A stretch of DNA of 64,000 nucleotides from Triplophysa rosa (GCF_024868665.1 NC_079900.1:21908164-21972163); one strand, 5' to 3'. Shown: positions 48,720-62,061, numbered from the stretch's first letter. Numbers and translations: made by a program. The notes: generated by a model not told the origin, from the sequence alone.

Positions 48720-49956
48720 TGCCCAGGAAAACACTATCTAACAGTTTAACCAGCCATCTATTGTAAATCACACAACATGAACATGCTGTTTATTGACTTA
48801 TTTAAAAAATGATCCCTTTTCTGAAAACAATTAGGCAAATTAGTCAAATCCAGATTTAAGTAATTTAAGATTTGCTATTTTAAATTGAAATAGTTCATTT
48901 ATATGTTAACGCATGAAATACATGTTTTACATCAGCAGAGAAATAACTGCACTGCTATTGAAAGAATTTTTGAATGTTTCAAATTGTTATTTTGCACAAA
49001 ACATGAAAATTGAAAAAAAAAATGAAAAGAAAAAAACATCTGTTAAAGCCAACATGTAGGACTGTATTCAAATTATAACATAAACACATGATAACCTGCC
49101 ACCTTAATATAAAATTACTCATTGACAAACACGGATCAATATTGCTCTACCATCATCATCTGTTAAAAAATATTTTATTATACAAAATATTATAAAAATA
49201 TTTTAATTTGAAAGATTAGAAATCAATTAACAAAACAAGCTTTTATCTAATTGAATAGCAGAAATACAGTCCAAGTGAGCCGCACTTGTACTTTAACAGA
49301 GCTGTTGTACATTGTGTGCGTGCGTGCGTGTGTATGTGTGTGCGCAAGTCTGATGTAAACTGTCCTGTTCATGATGCTCCCACTGGGATATGATTCTCCA
49401 GATCTGACCAGACATTCACGCCACACTACACTGCTCTTATTGTAACACACACACATGTTGCTACTCCTGTCTTTACTAACACTCAGACAAAAATCATTTG
49501 CCTTTTAAAATTTTCATTATTTAGTGTGTTTACAGTATGAAGTAAACATTTACATTGAGGCCATTTTCTCCTCAAATGTGTGTGCGTGAGTAGGAGAGCA
49601 CACACAAACAACACCTTGCCTTTTTTTGTAAGCTTCCGTTTCACATCATTGTTTATATAATTTAATCGTAATAACAACAGAGTACCTTTGACAGTAATAA
49701 ACATGAGTAATTGTTACATATAAAACATCTATGAATATGTGTTCCTGTTATTACTAATATTACCCATTCCTGACAAATCTGCTAGTATTTTTATAATTGC
49801 AATAAGTACTACAGTAACTATTACTGTTATTGATACAAACCTTAACATTTTAAGTTGTTATTTACACAATGATTCAGTGTCTGCAGACACAGATAGCAGA
49901 CTTCCTTTCTCAGCACAAATGTTGCCGTCTCTTTGATATGAACAGCCCTGACACAG
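48720..49956. other. Intergenic AT-rich DNA
   Basis: No gene is recognised. A GTGC/TG-rich run is near 49310-49340. If the exon candidate at 49957-50112 (-) is real, this would be its 3' UTR side. Confidence 0.4.
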
Positions 49957-50112
49957 TCAGACAGACAGTGTGTCCGTTTCTTTCTCCACGGCAGTGGCCG
50001 TCAGCAGACTGAAAGGCTTGTGATTGAGCATCTGCCCCACACTGCCCCCATGTGTCCACATCCGACACTGCAACACAGAGCTCACATAGAACACACTCAG
50101 GTGCAAACACTC
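49957..50112 (-). other. Possible terminal coding exon, minus strand, unidentified
   Basis: Reading the minus strand from an AACCACAG acceptor, 51 codons are open to a TGA (plus 49957-49959): ECLHLSVFYVSSVLQCRMWT, then GGSVGQMLNHKPFSLLTATA, ending EKETDTLSV. The base composition is more GC-rich than its surroundings and the sequence looks protein-like. I do not recognise it. A hAT-like element starts 20 bp further along, so neighbouring exons cannot be followed. A second frame is also open here. Confidence 0.25.
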
Positions 50113-50132
50113 CTGTGGTTTTGATGTTAAAA

Positions 50133-51191
50133 CAGTGTTGAAGTCTCGAGACTCGGACTCGGTCTTGAACTCGGTCTCGAGACCCTATTTTAATGGTCTT
50201 GGTCTTGTCATGGACTTGTGTGCATTTTGACTCGGTCTCGACTCGTACTCGAACATGTTCGGAATTGGACTTATGCCCGAGTCCACTCGAGTCCCATCAA
50301 AAATATTAAACACATGGAAAAGACATCCCTTTATGGGCCAAAAATGAAAGTTGTTTCTATAGCTTTTCATGGCGTCTCCTGATTGTCTAATATTGATGTC
50401 CAGTCTGTACAAAGTAAAAACTGGTTGAAATTTTGAGTTTACACATGGAAATAAATTAAGTGAGACTCTTTGAAATAAACTGAGCTGAATGATTTGAGCG
50501 CAGTAAGATAGCAAGCAACCATTGAATCAAGGTTAAAAATTGATGATTTGTCAATGTTCATTGCATTGAATCAGTATCACTTTTGTACCTGCAAAAATCA
50601 CCATTAGTGTGATCTTTTTTAGCTTTAGTTGAGCTCTTGGCTCTTCTATTTTAATGTTAAATAAGGTTTCCTTCAGCCACAACTGTGTGTTAAAATAAAT
50701 TAGTTGTGGCAAAGAGATGACTACTTCTGAATGGTAATGCATGCATTTTGAAATTGTTTAGATCACTGTTAATAATTGGGTTTGTTTTATTAATGTGTCA
50801 GCTCTGAGGATCTGTAGTTTGATATACTGTGATTTTTTAGGAACTAACATATTCACAATCTGTTAAACCACTTTAACACACAACGACATCAAGAATCTGC
50901 ATATGAAACTCAACAATGGTGACAATCAACAAAAGAAAGCTTCATGCTGCAATGCATGCTGGGTGATCTGTTTATCTGAATTATTTTGACGATTGTCATC
51001 ATTGTTGAGGGTTGTATGATGAGGGTTGATGTCAGTGAAATTTGTTTGTTTATTTTCTCTCAATCTCTTGTCCTAGGACTCGGACTTGACTCGGACTCGA
51101 CCCTCTCTGGACTCGGTCTTGACTCGAACTCGAGCTACTCTGGACTCGGACTTGACTCGGACTCGAATGAGCTGGTCTCGACTACAACACT
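50133..51191. mobile_element. hAT-like element with ACTCGG subterminal repeats
   Basis: The left end AGTGTTGAAGTCTCGAGACT is matched by an inverted right end (CTCGACTACAACACT). Subterminal zones are arrays of GACTCGGACTTGACTCGG-type repeats; at 51080-51175 they form three units of about 33-36 bp. No transposase frame is visible. Confidence 0.75.
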
Positions 51192-52396
51192 CTGTTAAAA
51201 TGCTTCCTTTTATCACAGCTTAATATGCAGAGACAACTACAAGTATAGACCTTTCCCAGGCTCATCCTCCTGAGTAAAATACTGTGGCTCTGTGGTGCTA
51301 TCCAAAAAATTTGGTGTGTTTGAGCAACCTGACCAATCCAACACAGCAACGTTGACTCAACCAATGGCGTCTGTTTCGAGGCATGACCTTGAACACTCTC
51401 CAGGCACTAAATGCCAGTAAAAATGGACTTTGGCGATTAAGTAAAACTGGCAGTTGGCTTGTGTTGTGAACAACTGGGTCCCACTGTTCAAATTAAATCC
51501 CCAATTCCACTGAAATAACCTGTAAGAGGAACTTTATTGAGTGCCTGAGTAGAAATCCTACAAAATTACTTTATAATATGTGGTCATTAATGTCTTTTAA
51601 ATGATATGTTGTCTATAATGGTATTCTGTATGTAACCAAGGTAATTTGTTGTGAAATTATTTCTCTTTTGTGCAAGTTTTTTTTTGGTGGGGGGGAAAAC
51701 AAACCCCCAGCAGTCCTGGACCTCTAAGGGGAAGCTCTCGCCCAGTGCATTTGAGACAGTTGATATACATTTCGGAACAAAAACACATCTTTTGTTAAGA
51801 ATGAAAAATAGGTCCTAGGTGGAATAATATGACAGGAAGAGTGAACTTCAATGTAAAAACGATAACCTGAATCTAACGGTTCTTGATAGGGTTCGCTGTA
51901 TAAAAAAAACATAAAAATGGTCATTGTCCGGCAGCTAGGGCACCAGTAAAGTTTTTCGGGTAAATTTGCAGTCTTTTTCTGTAATTTGATGTTTTTTAAC
52001 AGTATTTCAAAAATACACTGTAAAAAATCCTGTTTTTTTCCACAGCTGGGGTGCATGTAAAATACTGTAAAAGAATAATTTTGTCACATAAAATGTTTCT
52101 TGTAAATTTGCAGTCTTTTTTACCGTATTTCAAAAATACATGAAACGTCAGTAAAAAATAAAATTACCGTTTTTTATCAGGATTCTACAATTTAGTTCAA
52201 TAAATAACTGTGATTATGGCAATAAATTGTCTGGTTTGCAGCTTCAATAGTCGGGGGCACTGAGCTTGCATTAACGGAGCCAGTGGGGCTATAACAGCCT
52301 TAGCCAACGGGTTGGCGCGTATGGTTGCGTTGATTTTGGTAATGTGTTGTAATGGTATGCCATACGGGACCGGGGGCACTGAGCACGCATTAGCGG
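51192..52396. other. Intergenic DNA with TGTAAATTTGCAGTCTTTTT-type repeat
   Basis: At about 51945-52195, ACTGTAAAAAATCC and TTTGCAGTCTTTTT motifs occur twice, resembling the element at 63073-63460. Otherwise no feature. Confidence 0.45.
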
Positions 52397-52560
52397 TTTG
52401 GGTAGTTGTGGCCTAATGGTTAGAGAGTCGGACTCGTGACCAGAAGGTTGCCGGTTTGATTCTCAGGGCCGGCGGGTAACGACTTTGGTGCCTTTGAGCT
52501 GCAGTGCCCACTGCTTCTGCCAGATGACCTTGTAACAATGCCACACACACCCAGGTCTGA
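52397..52560 (+). mobile_element. tRNA-derived SINE
   Basis: A-box-like TGGCCTAATGG at 52409-52419 and B-box-like GGTTTGATTCTC at 52453-52464 at the expected spacing. CAGTGCCCACTGCTTCTGCC follows. It is distinct from the SINE at 23096. Confidence 0.7.
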
Positions 52561-52977
52561 TCAACCTATGGTGGGCCTCCCTTGGCTGAGGGTGTCTTGT
52601 GATAAAGGGCCGAAACACCCAATGAGCCTGAGGTGCACAGCTGACGATGTGTCGCATTGATAGGAACCAAAGCAAAAGGCATTTTTCACTCAGGATAATG
52701 TGATGAAATTGGGACACACAACTCATGAGATGTCTCTCTGATAATAGCAAGGAAAGGTAAGTATGATATATATCTTTGAGAAATCCTGTAAATTGTTACG
52801 TGGAGTAACCAGGCAGGAAGAGGACCCACATGCAGCATAAGATTTAATTAAACAAAAAAACAAAGTACAACGTAATAAAAGAATAAAGCAACAAGAAACA
52901 AAAGCAATCCATGAAAACACCAGATAACAGGGACACTGAAACTACGACTGAACCATGACAAATGAAGCACTGGGGAT

Positions 52978-54527
52978 CAGAGGTGGACGAAGTACACAAC
53001 TTCCTTACTTGAGTGAAAGTACAGATACTACTGGTCAAATATTACTCCACTACAAGTAAAAGTTGTAAAGACAGATTCTTACTTTAGTAAAAGTACAGAA
53101 GTACGTGCTTTTAAAAGTACTCAAGTATTAAAAGTAAATTTCCTTTATGTCAGTTGTGCATTGTTTTATTGTCGTATACCTTATGCCTCTGAAGCACCCT
53201 ACTGAATACACTGAGTAGCTCACAGTATCAGTTGTATTAAAGGAGTAGTTCACTTCAAAATTTTCCCCCATTGACTTTCCATAGTCGTTTTTATTCCAAC
53301 TATGGAAAGTTAATGGGGGCAAATTTTGCAGTGAGCAACTCCTTTAAGAGCTTCATATGTTTAGCACATATATGTTCCGTTTAGATATAATTCTGTATGA
53401 TCATTTAGCCTAATTATCCTCATTAGCCCCCTAGGCCTATATGTATTTATGAGCAGTGTTCTTTTATTTTGTATATTCCCTTTACCAGTTTTAGCAGCAA
53501 TTTACCAGTAAGTAGTAAGGTTGTTGTAAATAGTTAAGTGTAGAAGCCATGTGTTTGTTGGATTTATTACCATTTGTATTACCATAATTTAACTACAAAC
53601 ATAAACTATAGCTAGTATAATGAAACTATGGTATTTTTAGTTGCTGTGGTTTTACTAAAGAATTCGAATGAGATTTTTTAATTAAATTCCTCTTTGTAGT
53701 GTGTTTGTGGTTTTATTCCAATAGGATTTACCATCCCACCAATAGAATCCATCACACACAAGTAGACAACATGTATCCATAGTACAATTCCCATTACAAC
53801 CATTAAATCCATTACATTTTCTGTTGTATTTTGGGCAGGGTTCTATTGTTTTTATTTCAACAGGAATACTTCAACTATAGTAACTTCAGTAAAAACATCA
53901 TTCATTTTCCAAATCGCTTTAAATGATACAGCAGCAGATCAGAAGTTAACACGCACGTGTAGCTCAAGGTGTATGTGATGCTTATTTACCGTTTAGCCGT
54001 TATGCCGATCATTTTCATGACAATGTTTCTACGATCTTTGACTGATCGTAACCCACAGATGATTACACCACACTTTATCATGTGCCTTTTTCGTCTTTTA
54101 TTGTTCTATTTGCCTTTTTAGAGCGCTATCAACGGTATATCAGCGCCTACGTTTACATTAGTTTAGCGGGGAAGATCCCAGAGTTGCCAGATTTGCATTA
54201 AAAAAATCTGCCAAATGGCCATTCAAAACTTGCCGGAAAACCGCGAGCTTAGAAAAGCTGAAATACTTGGCAACAGTAAAAGGTCCTGGCAGATCGCAAG
54301 CCAGATAAATTGCTCACACAGAAACCCCGCTGCATAGAAACCATTTTCTACTTTTGGATCTTTTTATAAATGTAGTGGAGTAAAAAGTACGATATTTGTC
54401 TTTCAAATGTAGTGAAGTTAAAGTACAAGTACTCAGAAAAAATAATACTCAAGTAAAGTACAGATATTCAAAAAGTGTACTTAAGTACAGTACTCAGGTA
54501 AATTTACTTCGTTACTGTCCATCTCTG
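52978..54527. mobile_element. hAT element, 1.55 kb, exact 8-bp target duplication
   Basis: The ends CAGAGGTGGACGAAGTACAC and (inverted) CAGAGATGGACAGTAACGAA are related. CTGGGGAT lies directly outside both (52970-52977 and 54528-54535). Subterminal AAAGTAC/AGTACTCAAGTA motifs are abundant. No full transposase frame is visible. Confidence 0.9.
53237..53347. mobile_element. Small TTAA-flanked MITE nested in the hAT element
   Basis: TTAAAGGAGTAGTTCAC at 53237 and GAGCAACTCCTTTAA ending 53347 are inverted. The centre has TTTCCATAGT/ACTATGGAAA inverted. 111 bp, non-coding. Confidence 0.75.
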
Positions 54528-54700
54528 CTGGGGATATACAGTATATACACAAAACAAGCGGGCAAACAATAATTAATACTGAACTAATAATCAAAGAAAC
54601 TACAAAGAACTTTACAAAATGACATGGGGAAACAGAAACTCAGGAAAACAAACTAAAAGTTGATTCAGACTGAATCGTGACATAAATAGTGGAACCAGTC

Positions 54701-56582
54701 GCTACATAGTGGCCATAACAGAAAACACCGTCTTAAAACTGAGTTGAGAGAATGGTGTCAGCTGTGAAGTCTGGAATTACTTTGATCAAACTCATCAACA
54801 GAAAAACATACAGCTGATAGGACTCAAATGCTAGAGAAATGTCATTTCTATATGTTACAATGAGTGCAGAGGCAGGGCTGTGGATGTAGGGGCGCTGCAG
54901 ATATTTGCGGTTAAAATCATCTAAAATAATTACGTTTTGGCCAAATAATTGCGATCAGCTGTAACTGTGACAGCCCTTGTTGCTAATAAGTCGCTCAAAG
55001 TCAAGGCATATACGTCAATTTCTAATGACAATATCTTGTTCAAACTTTAACTTCAGTCTGAATATACTAGGTTAATCTAGAATGCCTGCTTTTCTTTCAA
55101 AGCGCTTTATGTCACATATTTCTGGAATATTCTTCACGCACTGCTGAACAAATTAAAATATGAGGAATAAAATCCCAGCGGCGTGTTTTATGACTGCTGT
55201 GGTTTCACAGAGAGACTATAGCTCATCATCAACCGTCACAAATGTTCAGTTTTCAGTTTCCTGTCTGAAACACTTACGAACAGTGATTTTTCTCAAGCCT
55301 CCTACCATTGGCAGGTGTGGGAGTTAAAAGATAATTTTGGACTGTGAACGCTGTTCTATCACAATGTGAAATATCTTGGCACAAATTGCTCAACATATAA
55401 ATATTTATATTGGGACTAAGTTTCAAGGACGATTGGAATATTTTAAGTACAATGTTTTTGATTTGGATTGCAGTTTTTATGTGACATGCAACCATACTGT
55501 GCGTAGTAAAAGGCAAGATGTTCAGAAAGTTTATGCATGGCTCAGTGTTTGAAACAATATTTGTGACACTGGCATCTCTCCATGTTCATGACAGGCTGTT
55601 GGTGGTCCAGCACATGAGTCAAGCTGTAGATTATACTGAGAAAGACTGATGGAAGACAGAAACGCAAAACTGAGATATATTAGGCTAAGTGCTTTTTCAC
55701 AATATGTGGGCTTGTTATATAAACCTTTCAGTGCTATTAGTCACTCAATTAGGAGGACAGAGATAGTTTATTTATATGATGTTATGATGTTCCTGGTTGG
55801 CATTTATATAGAATTAAAGTATTAAAAAAGTGGGAGAAATATTTCAAGCGCATCAATACAAACTGGAAAAAAAAATATATAAACAGATATACTGTAATAT
55901 TGGGCTGTGGCCTTCCATAACGTTCTCTGTATGATCAAACTGATGTCAACTGTGGTCATGGACTTTCAATGCCATAATAGAGCGTGTTTCTGTGTTTTAC
56001 AAGGGACATTAGAATCACAGCGCGCTGTTTCTAGTATAGTGCTCATGTGTCTGTCTCAAAGACAAGGTTTGTGTGCTCGCACCTTTTTCAACTCCGTTAC
56101 TATTGCAGCGTCTCTCATCACGCTATGCTTTGCACCATTTATTTTAGGAATAATATATAGCAAATCATTTTCGAGTGTGACAAAGAAATCTTTGGGACGT
56201 AATGACTAATAACTGAGGGGATGCTGAAGCTAAATTCTGATTCACAGGCTCCCTGTGATGCTCACTGCTCCCTACACGCTCAGCAGGGGACATAGAAGTT
56301 TACTGGACGTTGCAGGACATGTGTTGTTCAATTTAGAAAGCACTTGAATCACATACGTTTGGGATTTAGAGTTGAGATAACCGGATACATCCATTTCATA
56401 TAAACTACATTTTTTACACAGTGAATGATTTTTCGGGTGGTTGCTAGGGTGTTGCTAAGGAGTAACCAAGGTGCTTGGAGAGTGTTCTAGGTGGTTGCTA
56501 TGGGGTTGCTGAGTTTTCTGAATGGTTAAAAGGTTTTAAGAGGACAGAAGGGCAGAAGTGCACCTTGTCTGTACTTGTTCAG
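54701..56582. other. Intergenic DNA
   Basis: A fragment of the TTTTGGCCAA repeat lies near 54880-54980, and GGTTGCTAGGGTGTTGCTAA plus GGTGGTTGCTATGGGG near 56440-56510 form a short imperfect tandem repeat. No gene is recognised. The 100-codon frame at 55907-56209 is not convincing. Confidence 0.4.
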
Positions 56583-56873
56583 ACCACAAATACTGCAAAG
56601 AAAACAAGTTCATATTCACTTTCAAGCGATACAACAGTCATATTTGAACATGTATTTAGGAATACTTCAAATATTATATTTTTGATTTGTGATAACCTGG
56701 ATTTTTATCACAGTTTTCATGTGTCTTGTCATGCTGTGAGTCTTTCACATTGCTGTTGGATGACTTTGTCACTTCTGAGGTTTGGTTTTGTTGAAATTCA
56801 ACAGACACTGGACTGGAATGGCCACAAAACATCTAGAAATGATGATTAAATGAACATTCATGAATGCGCTCTT
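56583..56873 (+). repeat. Dispersed repeat, copy 2 (pairs with 29085-29355)
   Basis: Shares the ordered blocks listed for 29085-29355, with a small extra segment (GAGTCTTTCACATTGCT). Same orientation, 27 kb apart. Confidence 0.85.
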
Positions 56874-58970
56874 CATTTCTCTTAACAAACGTTGCCTGAA
56901 GAACTGATTGGATATAATTGGTAGTTATTTTCACAATATAATATAATTTAGGATTCTACAATAATGCATGTTAAAGTCTAAAGGCTGTGGTGTTTTCTTC
57001 TGAATTGTGATGGATATCCGAGTGTAACAACTTCTGGAATTTGAGAAAAATGTAAGGCGGGGTTTGATTTCATCCTTTGGGAATTGATTGGATAATTGGA
57101 TGTTGGACAGTCCATAGAGTTCCACCCCCAGGATGAGACAACATATATCATGCAGAAAAGATGTTGTTTGAAGAGGAGGGGGAATGTTTTTGATGAAAGA
57201 TTTTAAGGGCACATTAATTTAAACCGAATAACGATCTGCACGCATAAATGATTTTGAATAAACACTGCAATATTCCCTAAACAATAGGAATTGTCCGTTT
57301 TAATTTCATGGTGACTTGAATATAGGTTACCTGCTATGCAACCCTTAGCCATCTGATGTGCTTACACTCGAGCACAACTGAACTGTCTGGTCAGCACTTC
57401 TGAGCTGAATGAAAATCTTAGAGCCAACTTATATTCACTGCCTTTATTTTAGCCCAGCTTCATGCATTACTGGGTTGCTGCAATAGTTGATACTTACAGA
57501 ATGACTTGGGTCATGAAGGGTTGAGAGAGAGTAAATGAGTGAGTGAGATTGACAGAATGTGCAGTTAACATGAGAGCCACTAGAGGGCCACAGGGGACCA
57601 TCAGTGCAGCAAAGGTGAGTGTGAGGGACAGTGTGAAGAAAGTAAAGAACAATTTATGAAACTGGAGCTAGTGATGGCCTTCTGTTCAGAATGAAATACT
57701 AATGTATTGTTTAATGAATACTAAACAATACATTGTTGTGAATGTGAAGTATTAATCAGTTGAATTTTATTTGTAATGCTTTTTTCCAAACAAATCGATG
57801 CAGTTCAAAGTGCTCTACAGGCAAAAACAAGCGATTGACACTATGAATACAAATACATTTAAAATAATAATAAAACCTTTTTAAACAAATTTTAAAGACT
57901 CGCGAGAAGATTATAACATAATATTAAAAGATAAAAAATTGGAAATCAAACAAAACGTCAGCATAAACGATAAAACACTACACAGTGATCATGACACCTA
58001 AGAAAAATTTGTGAAATGTTATATTAAGTTTTGTATTTTAGTCACGTGACCTCAGTATATTAGTTTGAATCAGCTGGATCAGTGCTGGCAAAAATGTTTT
58101 TAGGATACGTTGGCATTTTATCAATTAAAAAAGTCCTTTGAATGCAAATGTGTAAATGGATTAAACATGAACAGCGTTTCATAATCATGCAAGGTGTTGA
58201 TGTAAAAAGCCCATATTAACAAATTTTTGTGATAAAAAGCAAGATAATAAAACAAATGTGTATAAGGAAGTAGGGCGATAGCAATTTGATCAAAATAATT
58301 TAACGTGTAGCTTTTGTTTACACAAAAGTGGTCACACGTTTTGTTGAATCTGTTAAACGTGCCACTTTATTATCACATCATATACGATATCATCGCAGGA
58401 CTACCTGACGGATACGACTAAAGTGTCAGTCAGCAAAGTATCACTGAGAAAACAAAAAAACTAGCTTTGTCTAGGTGGATCAGCATGGTTGACAGAGTTT
58501 GAGAGTTCAAAGTTATCAATAATCGATCTATAATTCATGTTCAGAACATTGCGCCACAGTGATTCTGATTTGTAAGCCCCTATATAATTTCATAATCAAA
58601 GAGGAATCGTCACAGCGATGTAATAGGGAATCTCTTAGTCGCATATGTTCTCTTCATCATCATTACAGCGGCTGATACCTCAGGGGTCGTGATGAGAAAG
58701 ATCTGACCTTCACTACACACCCTTCATACCAGAGCTGATGCGTTGCAGCTATTAGAACTCATGCTAATAGATAGGACTGCTCAATCAAAGTCCGAAATCC
58801 CCCACCCACCCACTCACCGGCGTCTGGACGGATGTTGTGCCACGTGTGAGTAATTGCTGAATCTTGGCATCGAAGCTCACATTTTTAGACAGTGCCCGCA
58901 TGAACAGCGGTGATAAGGAGGGTTGCGAAATCACTGGGATGAGCCGAGAGACTATGTGTTTGTGCATGGC
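56874..58970. other. Intergenic AT-rich DNA
   Basis: The part at about 57190-57320 (ending TTTTAATTTCATGGTGACTT) is a degenerate relative of the right end of the element at 61657-62061. No gene. Confidence 0.4.
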
Positions 58971-59126
58971 ACATACAGTATGGCTAACGTGTGTGTGTGT
59001 TTATGTTGGAGTGTATATAAGGGCTGATAGCACATTGTTTTTGGGAGCTCAGGCGCAGGTATTGTCTCTGTCAGCCCATCTGATGAACTTTGAAAAGAGC
59101 CTGTTGTTTTTCACTGTTTCTGATTC

Positions 59127-59145
59127 ACACACACACACACGCACG

Positions 59146-59176
<31 letters not shown>

Positions 59177-59177
59177 G
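59127..59177. repeat. (CA)n microsatellite with CACGCACG interruptions
   Basis: A CA-rich run of about 50 bp; the open frames across it are low complexity. Confidence 0.9.
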
Positions 59178-60837
59178 AGAGCAGAGGGCGCCCAGAGAAG
59201 CATGTTTCATTTAAAGATGCACTGCATCTTCTCTGGTCCAGCGAGAAAACACAGACGCAAGCTTGTGTCATTATCTAGGCTGTCCACTGCTTTCTGTCTC
59301 TCTCTCTCTTTCTCTATGTCTCTCGCTCAATAGCATGCCATATTTTTGCTGTATGTGGTATAGTAAAGTATGCAAACTGTAAAATGAGACCATCCTGGAT
59401 AGAATGTTAGAAAATACATGTGGGGAATGGGCCAGAAGTAACTTATATCAATATAAAATACTAGGTTAACATTACTCAATAAAACAAGATATACCAGAGA
59501 TAAAATGTACCATATGGCTACTTAAACGAGAAATTCATTGAGTTAACTAATATTTTGAAGCTGAATTGAAGTGCTGGAGGCAGACCAATACATTTTCAAA
59601 CCTATACATCTTTATATAGACAAGCAAAAAAAACCCTGGTTTGATACTGTTCTCGTTTAATACTGTCATACATTTATTATTCATCCTGGGAAAATATGGC
59701 TGCTTGCTAGAAGCCAAAAATGAGTCAAAATGGTTAAAAAAATAAAAGAGTATTATAAAGTGTACTATACTGTATACTACACGTGTAACCAAGATATTTT
59801 GTGCATGCAATAAATTCAAATAATGTACGCAGAATTGACATATTCAGAAAATATCTACAGTATTTTATTGCGTTTTTAATTTCTGGAAAACAGCTCAATA
59901 ATATAGTCTTAAAATCATTATTGAGATAAGGGAAAGAAAAAAATAAGAAAATACATGTTATTAAGAGACATGGTAGTGTTGCAGATTTTCCATACAATTT
60001 CAATTACAAAAGTTATTATTGTTAGCACTAATAACTGTAAAATATTCATTCATTGCTGTTTACAAATTATTGTGCCGTAATATTAATTTACAGTAATAAA
60101 TTACAGTATGTGTCTTAATACGTAGTCACAAAACAGAGGTGAAAACAGCATGCCAGGTGTCAAAACAAGTCAATTTCAAACCATTTTAAGCAAAGGACAC
60201 AAAAAACAGTCATCATTTATGATTACTTTATAGACGTTTCAGCAGAAACAACATAAACAAACGTTACGTGCCCCAAACTTAACTTCTTCCGCAAAGAATC
60301 AATCACTGCTGAGTAGTTTTATTGTTATTTAATTCAATTAGTATACAATAAAATATGAATATAAATCAATATTAATAAAAATACAAAATATTAAAATAAA
60401 TGTATAAATTACTAGCCACTATAGCAAGACCGATAACCAAACACAGACTGGAGGTTAACTTTGGGCCAGGCGTCTGCATCCGATGAAACCATCCGTATAT
60501 TTTTAACAATCATATTATAGACTATGGTTGAATAGACTAAGCTCCAGATTCTTAGAAAGGCCCTTTCCAGCATATAAATGTCTCTTGTTTAAAAAGAAGA
60601 AGCCCCCTATAAAGTAGACCACTGTACATCAGGAGACATCGGTTACATCTGTCGTGCAGTGGTTAACCCCTCAGGCTCATGCTATGAGTGTTAAGAGACA
60701 TTCACAGTCACAGACATCTTTCACACAGGATACAGGCGTCTGCATGCAATTTAGAGGTGTTGAAAATGTAACAATGCTCACAGTATTGTAAGAGATGAGG
60801 AATTACACCAATAGACAAATTCAGCTAAGATGTAGTG
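59178..60837. other. Intergenic AT-rich DNA
   Basis: No gene, RNA or delimited transposon is recognised. CTCTCTCTCT occurs near 59300. Confidence 0.4.
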
Positions 60838-61105
60838 AACACACTCAAAATAATGATTTTACGATACTGTTCACTTTATTTCAACAATTCATTTTGTTTT
60901 AACACCACTGTATTATGTTTTACGTTCAAACACAATTGCATTGGGTTAAACGGACTAAAAACAGTCATGCTTTTCGGTTTACATTTTAAATTAACATGTT
61001 TTAATCAAGTAGATCAAAATAATATTTGATGCTTGTTCAATTTACTTAAATAAATCAAGTTAACACAACACAATTATTTTGAACCACTTTACTTAATCCA
61101 TTTGA
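60838..61105. repeat. Probable MITE with imperfect inverted ends
   Basis: ACACTCAAAATAATGATTTT at the left is imperfectly inverted in CACAATTATTTTGAACCACT at the right. The interior is T-rich and non-coding. Confidence 0.45.
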
Positions 61106-61656
61106 GTTGAGATACATAAATGAATTTAGTTGTATTAAAGTAGCGTTATAGAAACTACGACTGTGAGACTGTGTGGAACCACTGTCCATAATTTAATTAA
61201 GTGAGTTTAAATGTGCAGGACGTGCTCATCGTAAGCATATATTTTCCATAGATGTCATGTGACTGTGGTTTTTTACTTGCTGTCCTTGAGCTGAGCAGAA
61301 AGATGCAATAAACACAACAGATACTGGAGTGACGCACATCATGGTGTAAACACATATCACAGCAGGTTAGTAAACACATCTGACTCTGTTTAAGGTCTGA
61401 GTAAACCTGCATCTCTCACATCACTGCATCTGGATGGATTGACTTTGTTCTTTCCGCCTCATTTGCAGCAGTGAAGCTATCTACTCATGAAGATGCTTTG
61501 TTACCTCTGCCTCTTTATAGAAATTGAGTAGTAGGGCCTGAAACACCTCGAGTCACTCAATACAGCATGTCATCCAAATGTAATATAGGCTACATTAATT
61601 TACTTTAATAAATCACACAAGATCTCTGAGATTAATCTAACAATAAATAATATAAT

Positions 61657-62061
61657 TTAAAGTCCCCATGAACCGGAAGTTGCAATCGATTTTACTTCAG
61701 TATTTTTATGCATTTCCGAGTGAAATGGAATTTTGAATGAGAAAAATAGTTGGTGTGGCTTTCGTCTTTTCAGGCGATTTGATTGGATGTATAAAAACAG
61801 CAACAAATGGAACTGGCAGCAGACGGACAGTTGAAGGGGAGGAGTTAACAGATGCTCCGCCCAAGCCGTCTAACATACGTCATTTAATGTGGATAGTCAT
61901 TACAGGACGGAAGTGCATTTTCAGATTTTAATTGAAGATTATGAGTGCACACAAATTTTAAAAAGAGAATGACCCACATTGATAAACTATTTACAATAAA
62001 CGCTGTGATATTTCATGAAAAAAAATCAGCATTGTGAGTTTTAATTTCACGGGGACTTTAA
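61657..62061. mobile_element. TTAA-flanked MITE (piggyBac type)
   Basis: TTAAAGTCCCCATGAA at 61657 and TTCACGGGGACTTTAA ending at 62061 are inverted and bounded by TTAA. The small open frame inside (61737-61931) is not a gene. Confidence 0.82.

Larger units (their letters stand above)
52795..54700. repeat. Unclassified dispersed sequence split by a hAT element
   Basis: Sequence before 52978 (AGGAAGAGGACCCACATGCA and onward) and after 54535 (GGAAACAGAAACTCAGGAAA and onward) has the same A-rich style and would be continuous once the hAT element is removed. I cannot name the family. Confidence 0.35.

Noticed and set aside
52409..52464. tRNA gene-like A and B boxes
   Set aside because: No cloverleaf with matching acceptor stem is visible, and SINE-like sequence follows; called a tRNA-derived SINE instead.
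55907..56209. 100-codon frame on the + strand
   Set aside because: No start context, splice signals or family resemblance; the composition is like the neighbouring AT-rich DNA.
61737..61931. 64-codon frame
   Set aside because: It lies wholly inside the TTAA-flanked MITE 61657-62061.
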